A stretch of 64,000 nucleotides of DNA from the NCBI GenBank assembly GCA_022266195.1, contig WHVY01000002.1, forward strand, positions 14,833,001-14,897,000, given 5' to 3'. This document shows positions 24,743 through 34,800 of the stretch, piece after piece (position 1 is the first letter of the stretch; the number at the start of each line of letters is the position of its first letter). The notes under the pieces are model-generated. The model made no database searches, had not been told where the DNA came from, and saw only the letters and a list, made by a program, of their open reading frames with translations. The DNA comes from Tetranychus cinnabarinus. Taxonomy: Eukaryota; Arthropoda; Arachnida; Trombidiformes; Tetranychidae. Both the position numbers and the translations under genes were made by a program.

Positions 24743-24938
24743 TGCAGCATATGGTGAAATAAAGGTAAATAGTATACCTAATGCCACTATCAAGGACCTA
24801 GTTGAATATCGCCCAGATTTCAATACAAATTTCTCTATTGGTGACAAATTCAATTGGACAGACCAAATATTAGGCGGGACAATAAAGTCGTGTGAAAAGT
24901 TAGTTCCAGTTTTTTCTGAATCAGGTTTTAAAATCTAA
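24729..24938 (+). pseudogene. YGE-PDFN coding fragment, intact copy
   Basis: A 69-codon plus-strand frame reads FFNAAYGEIKVNSIPNATI, DLVEYRPDFNTNFSIGDKF, NWTDQILGGTIKSCEKLV and ends VFSESGFKI. It is matched by the decayed copy at 15012-15165 and, for the LGGTIKSC part, by an antisense piece near 26290-26335. Conservation at protein level shows that it was translated. The family is unknown to me. Confidence 0.5.
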
Positions 24939-25026
24939 TCCATGAAGACAATATTGAAGGTAAAGATGGGAAAGTTTCGTAATTTTATCTAAATGCTTTC
25001 AAAAGTTATGGCCACTCAAGGTCGCA

Positions 25027-25218
25027 CTAAATTATTTCATACAGCACTGTGATGAAGTTTGCTAACAAGAAAGGGTTGTAATTTGCGACCGTTATGATTG
25101 AATTTGAATCAGTTTGCGGTAATAATAAATTGGACTCTTCTGCTCTTATTTTATATAAAAAGATATCGAGAAAAAGCATCATCGACGCATCAAATAGGCC
25201 ACTTTCGGTAAGATTCAT
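25027..25218 (-). pseudogene. Coding-like fragment of unknown family
   Basis: A 63-codon minus-strand frame reads NLTESGLFDASMMLFLDIFL, then AEESNLLLPQTDSNSIITVA, NYNPF. The pattern of a tryptophan-less 'fragment-L-D-x-x-FL' helix followed by a surface loop loosely recalls the N-terminal part of Ulp1-like cysteine proteases carried by some DNA transposons, but no catalytic residues are present. I give it only as a probable part of the surrounding dead element. Confidence 0.25.
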
Positions 25219-25528
25219 TAAAATTTGCTATATTCGAATTATTGCTCATATTTGATGAATTATGTTGATATCGTCCAAGTTGTTTCGCAAAAACATACGT
25301 CTGATTTTTATCTTTGAATCATTATCATTCGTGATATTTTACATGCTGCACTTTGGGCCAGAAAATGAGCCGAAAATACGTCTTCCATGCAAGCAAATCG
25401 GCTTTTCGAAAGTTTTCACATTGTAACCGTGCATGTGGCAGTATGAATAAATTCATGCTAAAATTTTGTTAATTCTCTGTAGAGCGAATACATGCAGGCT
25501 TATTTAGGCTATTTTTCATGCGCATATC

Positions 25529-26107
25529 TTACATGGGAAGTTAGGGTAGTGGTACGGTTAGAATTGAATAAAAGGTGTATAATTCTATTGGTCATGATGA
25601 AAATAGTTGGTTACCGTACAAAGTTGAGAACGCAATTGTCCTTTTCTACCTAGAAATTCGAACATTGCTTTTCAAAGCGCATAAAGCCATAGTGAATATA
25701 ATCATGAATTTTGACTTTTCAACAAACCAAAAGTTTACCTCTGTGGTAAGCTACACAATTTCAGCTTACCATTGAGGTTAACTTTACCGAAACTTGGCGA
25801 CTTCAACCTTCGACTCACAAGCAAAATTTTATCTTATTTCAACATGATATTTGAATATATAATTCAGATTAAGTATTGAGAAAAAAAATCAATTATGATA
25901 AGGGTTGGAAGGTGACGCGAGTTGAAATTCATGATTATATTCACTCTGGCTTTATGCGCTTTGAAAAGCAATGTTCGAATTTCTAAGTAGAAAAGGACAA
26001 TTGCGTTCTCAACTTTGTACGGTAACCAACTATTTTCATCATGACCAATAGAATTATACACCTTTTATTCAATTCTAACCGTACCACTACCCTCACTTCC
26101 CTTGTTA
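25529..26107. mobile_element. MITE with about 180-base inverted arms and TTA target duplication
   Basis: The element spans 25532-26104 (573 bases), flanked by TTA at 25529-25531 and 26105-26107. The arms (about 25532-25711 and 25923-26104) are nearly identical inverted repeats, so the same peptide (MYNSIGHDENSWLPYK...) appears on both strands as an artefact. The termini read CATGGGAAGTTAGGGTAGTG and CAAGGGAAGTGAGGGTAGTG, close to the CAAGGAAAGTGA end of the 17.7 kb MITE. The TWA duplication is as in PIF/Harbinger elements. No transposase is encoded. Confidence 0.87.
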
Positions 26108-26229
26108 GAAGGTCACTTCATAGAACATCTTTTTAATGCCGAAAAGCGAAAAACGGTATCATTTTTCTTAAGCTCGTTTTTTGACATCGTGATGGACTCA
26201 AAGATCTGGTAACTTGTGGATGTAGCCTC

Positions 26230-26335
26230 TTTGGCCTGAATATTAATAACCCAGAAAATAAAAGTTCTGAGTCTTCGAGAACATAATTTTTATACGGCTT
26301 CATTATCCCGCCTAATAGATTGTAACCTTAATCGG
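26230..26335 (-). repeat. Antisense piece of the 24.8-24.95 kb segment
   Basis: Read on the minus strand, TATTAGGCGGGATAATGAAG matches TATTAGGCGGGACAATAAAG at about 24868. Similarity fades beyond about 60 bases. It shows that this segment is present in inverted orientation on the other side of the 25.5 kb MITE. Confidence 0.5.
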
Positions 26336-26496
26336 TTCCAATGAAATTGCCTGGAATAAGCTTCGTCAAATGGATACTAAATTGACTAAAAAGTCGATTG
26401 AAGGTGCAATTGTCGAAAAGAGGGCAGCTCAACTCGATAAATTTTTAATGGAGCATAATTGGCCATTTGATCATCTATCAGTCTACTGGATTTAAT
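26328..26496 (+). pseudogene. Short helical coding fragment, repeated at 15.6 kb
   Basis: The plus strand reads GSNEIAWNKLRQMDTKL, then KKSIEGAIVEKRAAQLDKFL, MEHNWPFDHLSVYWI and a stop, a plausible amphipathic helical segment. The copy at 15625 has NKLRKMEPG preceded by a stop. No family is recognised. It is probably another exon of the dispersed element. Confidence 0.4.
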
Positions 26497-26589
26497 CCAT
26501 AATTATTGTGCTTATGAGAGAGCCTTGTCTCTTTCCTACGAACAGTTTAACCTGTTTGCCCATTTGAATCTCTTCAGCTAATTTCCTTC

Positions 26590-26750
26590 AAATGAAATTT
26601 AGAGGTCGAATCGTTGAGTGATCTTGAATGACCTTGAGCATTCGACTTTATAATTCTTCAATCTGCGGAAGCTTATGTTTCGTATCTGAGGTCTGCAGCA
26701 TAAACCTTTCGTGAGTTGTTACTGCAAACAGGCGTACCGGACTAAAAAAC
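26590..26750 (-). repeat. Inverted copy of the dispersed AGGTCA-unit repeat
   Basis: On the minus strand it starts TACGCCTGTTTGCAGTAACA, ACTCACGAAA, goes on with TGCTGCAGACCTCAGATACG, then TGCTCAAGGTCATTCAAGAT and GATTCGACCTCTAAATTTCA. These blocks occur in the same order as at 14.5 and 22.55 kb. Confidence 0.65.
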
Positions 26751-26999
26751 GTCCAGTATTAACACTGTATGCTAACAAGATATTTGCATTGCCAAAAGTA
26801 CTGAACTTATGGCCTGGAAACTTTGAAATAAAGGTCCTGCAATTCTCATAAGCATACAGTTTAGCATAATTTAACCAGTATGCTTGGTTCGTGAGATATT
26901 TAATAAAAGGTGAAGTGGATGGGACTATGTTGACCCTGTATAGAATCAGAGAATAGAGCATGATTCCCGAACAGTCGATGCTAAAGATCACTTAGCCAT

Positions 27000-29900
27000 T
27001 GGTTTCTGCCAAGCAAAAAATCACGAGTTCAAGTTTTCAAGGTCATTGCATCTCTGACTGATATTCGAAATTCATTTCTAAAACTTCAACTGTATGCTTT
27101 CAGTTACGAGTTGGGAACTTAAGTTACAGAGATACATGAGTTTTCTTAAGACCAAACTTGTTTATTAGTTGAACGAGAGTTAAAAACTCTTAACTCTAAA
27201 ATTTCAGGGTGCTCTAGCCAGCAGCTCATATGCTCATCCAGTGTATATATAACAAAACAACTCTTTAGATAAAAGAAAAAATACAAAAGCATTGCCAGCT
27301 TTAGCCTTAGACTAGGTCACTCAGCTATGTAACTTTTGACTGAAATCTAATGCTAAACTTGGAACTGCTTTCTCTTTGTTGATGTTTATTATCATTCGAT
27401 AACTAATGTCACAAGATAATCGAGTTTTCCGTGAAAGCGTTTTACGAAGACCTTGCTCTCAGAATCGATCAATATGCATTGTTCAATAAAAAAACCTTGG
27501 ATTTTGCATTTCATCAGTGATTGGTTCTTGATTAATCTGGCATTTGAATTTTGAACAGCATAGCAAATTGGTGACACCAATTTAGATTGCCTCTTCTCTT
27601 TCTTGTTGTACACTTTGTTTCCTTTTGTTTATCAAAATTTCTGCTTACCTCATTGAATATGATAAATAAGTGTAATCATGTAAAAAACAGAGATGCTTGT
27701 TGTTGTGTATTTTACATGAAGATGAGAAGGAAAAGAAGGATAAAATGTCAAATGCAAATGCAAAAAGACATCAGTTTTGTTGAAAGAAAAATATCTATCA
27801 TGAAAACACTTTCTCGACTCAACACAAGCTAATTTGATATTCAGTAAACCATTTCTATAATTATTTATCTCAACCATATTGGTTAAATTGTGATCCAAGC
27901 AACTAAGAAGAAAAAGACAAATCATATTTTCATTCTTGTACTTTTCATTGGAGCACAAATAAATTTGCATACATCAAGCGTTAACAGTTTTTTGAAAGCT
28001 TTACAATCCAATTTTGCTATTAAGAAAGGAAAAATTTCAAGAAAATTCTGCCCATTAGAAGAGAAATAAACTGAAAATAGTTGTTTGAAATGTCGTGTTG
28101 CACATTGGCTTATCCTTTATTGACTGATTTGAAGATGACTTTTACTGTTGAGATTGCATTGAATTGAAATCAAAGTGACTTTGCGTGTTTCTCAGAACAA
28201 TGATGAAGGAAAATAAATATGAAATGAAATGAGTTTTTCTGTCTTATTTAAACTCTTTTCAAAGCCCAATCAAAGTTGCAGTTCAATGTTGATATTGATA
28301 CAATTGGAATTTACACGCAATCATGATTGGTTCAATTGTTCATGATTCAGCAAAATTATCTGACAATCTTGATCAAAAAGATTGAAAAATTCAGTTTTTT
28401 CAATCTCCAAATTTTCACCTTAAAGTTGAAATTGATATTAAAAACGAAAATTTTTTTCTCAGCAAATTCCAAATGCACAAGTTTCAGAATTTGAATATTT
28501 TTCAGAGAAAAATGAAATTCTCCTCTCAAGAATTATTGTTTTTTTCATCAAACCTATTGATAATGTTGAGTTGTGCTGCGATTTCAGTTGCAATTTTCAG
28601 TTGGAAATTCATTTTGAAATATTTGCAACATTCCTTCAGAATTTTTGTTTCCATGGAAAGACTGTTTGAAATGCTTTGATTCTGAAGCGTGGAAAATAGT
28701 CTGGAAAAGAAGAGAAGAAATTCAATTGAATAAAACTGAAAATCAATTTGCAACTTACAAGTTTTTCTTCTTTACTGTCGTTGAAATTCACTTTTACCAT
28801 GAAATGAAGTAGCAACAAACATTAAATCATTAAACAAATAATTAACATTTACATTTGACGAATTAAAAAAAGTGAAAAAATCGTCATTTCATGTATAAAT
28901 AACTATTAACCAAATAACAGTAAATGGTTCATTATTGATTAAATAATGATAAATAAACATGAATAATCAAAGAAGCAAAGAAGTTGAAAATCGATATCAT
29001 TTGAAATGAATGTTGAAGAAAAAAATTTGTCCAAAAATTGATAAAAAAAGGTTGAGAAAATGGCGAAGAAAATTGTGACTTTAACATGAAAATATGTACA
29101 ATTGAGCTGTACATTTGGTAACATATTCTGGGCTCTCTTGGTGCGTCAAAAGATGAGCAAAATAGATGAAGATGAAGATTATAAATAAACATGAAAAAAA
29201 TGTAAACAGTAAATGAAGTCGTTTTACTGTAAACGAGTGAATCCATTAGGGCTTTGGGTAAGATGAGAAGCATATTTGCGGCAAATTAAATTTCATCTTA
29301 TACAACAAGTTAGTATTGAATTAGGATGTTGGGTAAAAGGCTGAAAGGCAAAGAGAGTGAATCTCGATTAGATAGACACGAAGAGACTATTTATGGTTCA
29401 ATAAATCGTAAAGCAGAGAGGGAAAGAGAAAGAAAATGTATTCGATTCTTGCAAGGTTTTGGTGTTTTGGTGTCTTTCATTTCTCATGATTCTGTCAATT
29501 CCCTTGTAACCATTGAAGCTTTCACAATTTGCAGTTGGAAGATGAGCAAGAAAGAACGGAGAAGGAAAAAGAAGAAGAAGAAGATGAAATTGAAACTGAA
29601 ATCATTTGATATATCTTTTGATATCAAAATAATTTTCTTGTCTCCAAGTTTTTGGTACACTTTTTGGTCTCTCATCGTCTTTGTATTACAATCAGGATAT
29701 CAGATTGAATATTGTCTTTCGTTTTTGTTGCATTAAAGGTGAGACAATGAACGGGGAAAGAAGATGATGAGAAAAGATCTTCATCTTTTTGCTATTATCC
29801 TTTTTGCTTGTCTTTCACTTGTTCATCTTATTGGTTCAACTCACGTACTCATCATTTCAACTAGAAAAAAAAGTAAAAACTTTTTCTTCTTCTTCTTTTC

Positions 29901-31140
29901 TCGCTTGTTTCAGTAAACCTTTTCATTGATGTGGTTTGATATTGTTTTGCATCAACAACAATTTTACTTGAAAATGTTATTTGTTTACTTCTTCTTCTTC
30001 TTGAAAGGCTTCATCAAGCATTGGTCGAATAAATTGTTTACCTTGACCAGAATAGATGGTCAGTTGATTCACGATTCAAGATTATCACGAAGAGAAAAGA
30101 CAATTGAAGAAAATGAAATCAACTTTTCAAGAATGTTCATTGAATATGAATTTCCATCCATTTCAAGTGTTTATCTTTTTCCCTTTACTCTTTGACTTGA
30201 AACTATTTCATTCATTTTGGCAACTTTTTATTGTTCCTTTCAACAATTCTCAAGTTAATCAAGTGACGATCAAAGGTGAGAATGAAAACTGAACTAGAAA
30301 TGAAATGGTGTTGAAAAGCATTTCTACTTGAATGAATCGAAGGCGACTCTTAGGGAAACAGCAAATGTAAAATTTTAACAATGTTTATTGACTCTATTGC
30401 TTTCCAGGTAAACAACTTTAACAGGGTAAATATAATATCTAATAAGAGTGAAAACAAAATATGACATGACATGAATATTGACAGGAAAAGTTCAAGGCAA
30501 TCTTTTGCTCTCTTTGAATGTCACTGTTTGAATGAAATGGTAATTTTGCTCCTTGTACTTGGGACCAAACGCGAGGAAAAAGACTGATAATTGTTTTATT
30601 GTTTTGGTAAAACAGCGAACAAGAATTGTAATGAGAAAATGTTTAAAGGTTTGTTTAAATGTTTGCCAGTCACAAGAGTCTTTGATTGATGTTAAGGAAT
30701 GAGAAAAGAAATGAAAACAAATCCATTTTCACTGCAATCAAATAAATCATTTCTCTTTTCCTTTGCTCAATGGATGGATGAAAATGTAGTTATCACCAAT
30801 CTTTCATCCCTTGCAACTATTAATATCGTTAAATAAAAAAAAGGTTCACAATCCATCATCATCATCGGCACAAATCTGTTTGCTTCCAGTCAGAGTTTAT
30901 CTTTGATGGAAGAGACATAATCAAGCAAACAAACTCGCAAGATTCCAATGTAACATTGTAATTGACGGCAGTACAGAATGAAAAGAAATTGCAAAAAAAA
31001 TTTGCTCTCTTGTTAAACTCCTAGCAAAGAGTAAACTAATGTTTAGATGAACAAATGTACTAAAAACAAGACTAAACAATATGCAATACAAGAGCAATAA
31101 CAACTCAATTTGTTAACGTCAATAAATTACTACATTTTCT
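27000..31140. other. Intergenic AT-rich DNA, no gene recognised
   Basis: Contains a single TTCAAGGTCATTGCATC half-site near 27037 and many short frames of chance length. The 136-codon frame at 29326-29733 begins with a charged segment but then runs into low-complexity lysine and hydrophobic stretches, with no domain or splice support. I see no gene. Confidence 0.45.
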
Positions 31141-31329
31141 TATTTTTTCGATAGTCTATCATGATGGCAAATAATATCGAAGACAAACGAGAATTTGAAC
31201 AATCATTCAATAAGAGTGTACATGGTTGCGGCTTGCTTCCACAAACTATAATACACTGACTCCTTTTAAAGTCTTATAAGAAGATAATGGACAGAACTCC
31301 GTACAGAGTATTTTCCCATTCTAGTTCTG

Positions 31330-31870
31330 CAACTACCATCGTCTAGCCATAACAGCCCTTCGCATAATAGTCAATGCATTTGTAATCACCATCATCGGCT
31401 TTGCCACCAGTTAAATACCGATCTTCGTCTGCATGGATAGACTTATTGATCTCTGAAACTCATGGCAAGCTTGGAATGTCCTCTGTTATTAAAGTTCATT
31501 TTAACATTTGTAACTGGTTGAGTAATAATTTTGATTGCTAGAACTGTCTCTAGGTAAATAAATTCGCAATATAAGTGAAAAGTCCTTTCGAGCCGATAAT
31601 CACACAAACATAAATGGATAATATGAGGATAAAATTGCAAGCGAGGAAAGCAGGTCGAGACAATAACGGGGGAACGCTCGAACTTCTATGATTTCGCTAT
31701 TCAAATATCGAAATAATTATGGATAATTTAAGTAATCTCGTTTTGTGCGATCTTCTGAGTAATATTACACCTTTGTTTTTATCTTCCAAAAAGCATTTCA
31801 ATCTGGTGCGATAATCGAATCTAAACTCTGCATTCGCTCGGAATTGTGCAGAAGTGATTTGAAGTATGCG
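31330..31870 (-). pseudogene. Degraded coding-like patch of unknown origin
   Basis: Minus-strand translations in shifting frames look like former protein: QITSAQFRANAEFRFDY, RTRLKCFLEDKNKGVILLRR near 31740-31860; FHLYCEFIYLETVLAIKIIT and VTNVKMNFNNRGHSKLAMSF at 31443-31600; then SIHADEDRYLTGGKADDGDY and KCIDYYAKGCYG near 31330-31440. Local GC content is higher than in neighbouring DNA. At least two frameshifts and several stops are needed, so it is dead. I cannot name the family. Confidence 0.35.
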
Positions 31871-31899
31871 CATTTTGGCTTGTTAACAATGTATTTATG

Positions 31900-34800
31900 A
31901 ACATATATTGATACATTTAATAAAATGCAAAGTCAATTTTGGTGAGTGAAAAAATGGAATCAATGACAATAAAGAAATGATGAATCGACTTGCAATCTGT
32001 CAACAATAGAGTCGACAACAAAGGTTGACAATCACTTTGAATTTGATTGCCAACAATTTCAATTCTCCTTTTCATCCTTCAGTCACATTGTGATTAAAAT
32101 TGAAACCTAATTATATTTTATAATCAACTTGGTAAAGCAAGCGAATCAAGAGCAAAAAAAGTCGAAGCAAGGAGAACCAAAGAAGCAAAAAAAGACTGGA
32201 AATGAGCTTGAATAAAGGTGTTATTGATGCATCAACCATGTTGTTGGTCAATTCAGTCTTTCACCTTTCATTCAACTTTTATCGTTTGATTGATGATGAG
32301 ATTATATTGAGCTTTGATCACCATAATTCCCATTGATAATCAATCCCTTCTCTTTGAGACACTTTTTTCCATCGCATAATTGCATATAATTAAAGTAATC
32401 TGATTAAACATTTTTTTGTCAACTTTCCATGTAAAAGAAAATCTTTCAAACTTTCAACCAAAATTGTTAAATCTTTCAGAAAACACTTTCTTCTGGTAAA
32501 ATCAAAGTTCAATGAAAAGTCAATTATTTTGAAAAGCTGATTAAATTGATTCATTAATAAACTCAACAAGCGCAAAAAGAGTTTTTACTCACATTGATTA
32601 ACAAGTCTAATTATTAAAATGGAAAGTCGAGCATTAATATTGCATTGTGTTTCTTGTATCATCGGTTCATCTTCAATATTAATATTCCATTGAATAATTG
32701 ATAATGATTACATGATGATGAATAGAGAAGTTGATAATAATGATTTATAATAATCATTTCATAATTTCTTTTTCATCAACATTCTCTTTTCCTTCCCTGA
32801 AAAGTTATCAATTATTCCAATCGTATCATTGTAATAATTATATTTTTGCTACAATCAGAATCGCCTTAAACTCGATAATGCGATGAAACATGATAAGTAA
32901 TGTTATCAGATGGAAAATTTTATCAAAAATGAATCATGTAATTTGCATTAGAGAGACGCTATTCTTCTGCTTTGGTACATGATAATGCCAGGAAATATTG
33001 AAGCATTTTAAGTTGACTTCGACTCTGGATATCTTTGGCGTTTTGTCAAAGAGCTTCAATCAATTTGAGATTATATAATAGTTGCTCTGCTCAGGTTTGA
33101 TCGATGAAAGGGAAACTTTTGTAATGATTTTCGCTCTTTTATCTTGCTATAGACTGCACTCTAGGTTGATATTTTGAGCCAATTTGCGGTTCAAGAATCG
33201 CACCTGCTTATTGATGAGCTAAAAGCAGAATGCAGGTTCCCTGCAGAGTCTGCTAGTTATTCATTGATTTCATGAAAGATTTGAAAATTTGAAGAATAAT
33301 GGATAAAATGTTCGATTCAAGTGCGAACCATTTGTTAAAAGCTAAAACTTTTTTTCGTGGGCTGGATGAAATGAAATGAAATCGAGTTGCATTTGATAAT
33401 CATTTTAGGATATTCAAGGTCACTTTTCTAGCCTCTCAAGTCATGATAATTGTTGCTTTTTCATTTTTGCTGAACAATCTTTTATCAATTTGTACTTTTT
33501 CTGATCATTAAAACACTTTTTTCCTGTAAAATAAATTCAACAATTCACAGCATTTCTTAATGATCACATTTTTGGTAAAACTCCCTGCAGGGATGGAGCT
33601 TATTAACAGTTATTAAAGTAGAAATGACAATCAATTCAACTCTCTAATCACATCGATCAATACAGATATTTTTATTCTTTTCAATTGACAGTTCCACTTG
33701 ATTCTCACACGCACAATGCTCCTCATTTCAGTCTAAGCATTTTGTTGGCTCATTATTCTTCAACTGCGAAAATTTCCAATTATCATTACTAATATCTAAT
33801 GCATTTAGTGGTTTGCTGTAAAACTACCCTTAATAAGAAACGTTGGTCAATCTGAATGGAAACCAAAAGAAAAAAGTTTCCTCTAATTCATCCAATTCGA
33901 TAAACTGGCATTCCATTGCGATTCTCCACATAGCCATTAAATATTTTCTCAATTAACATCGACTTAGTCTCAAGTCTCAATTGCAAATCAGTAACTTTTC
34001 ACTCAACATTTCTGAGCTTTGTGGGAAAAGCTAGTTCAAGAAATGAAAGAATCGATGAGTCCAAGTACAAATGATGAAAGTGTTAAAAATGTTTTAGATC
34101 AAAATCTAAAATGACTCTTAAGGTGAAAATATCAGAAACTGAAAATGAATTCTTGTCCGAAAACATGATTCTCCAAGTTGAAAGGTGAAGAGGCACATTT
34201 ATTGTAAAATGTAAAATTGTAAAATTACATGAACTTTCGAAATTCAAAAGTTCTGAAAAGTATAATTTTATCTCAAACATTGCATCATTTTCCATCTTTG
34301 CATTCCCTTGCTTGCCTTTCGCACTCCCAGTTGCTTTATTAACCGATTATCAACTTTTGTTAAAATGTATATTTTCTGATGAAAGACCTTTTGACCTCCC
34401 AGGTGAGCCTTTGAAAAATGTGTCGAATGTTTGATTTTATATTGATTTTTTTCTCCTTTTCTACTTATCATCTGAAATGGCATCCTTTTCCATTCCAACA
34501 GCTGAATCATTTTTTCATTGTAACAAGGAAAAAATATATAAATGCATTTATGTACAAAGAAACGAAGAAGAATCAACATTTTTTTCAATATCGACAATCG
34601 AAATGCTTTTCAATTTGATTCTTTACCTTTTCACTCATCCTGTTCATCTTGAACTTGTATGAAGCAAACAAGTTTTCAACATTCAAGTGAATGAATTAAA
34701 GGTAAAAATGACGAGATATTTGGTATTATATTTCACTTAGTTTCATCTTCATCTTCAACTTTCACATTAAACCTTTTCTCACCTTTACATACAAGAGAAG

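Noticed and set aside
25575..26061. The same MYNSIGHDENSWLPYK peptide on both strands as a gene pair
   Set aside because: It is the two arms of the 573-base MITE; the inverted repeat makes the same frame appear twice.
29326..29736. 136-codon frame starting with a charged segment
   Set aside because: The later half is poly-lysine and random hydrophobic sequence; length is within chance for this amount of AT-rich DNA.
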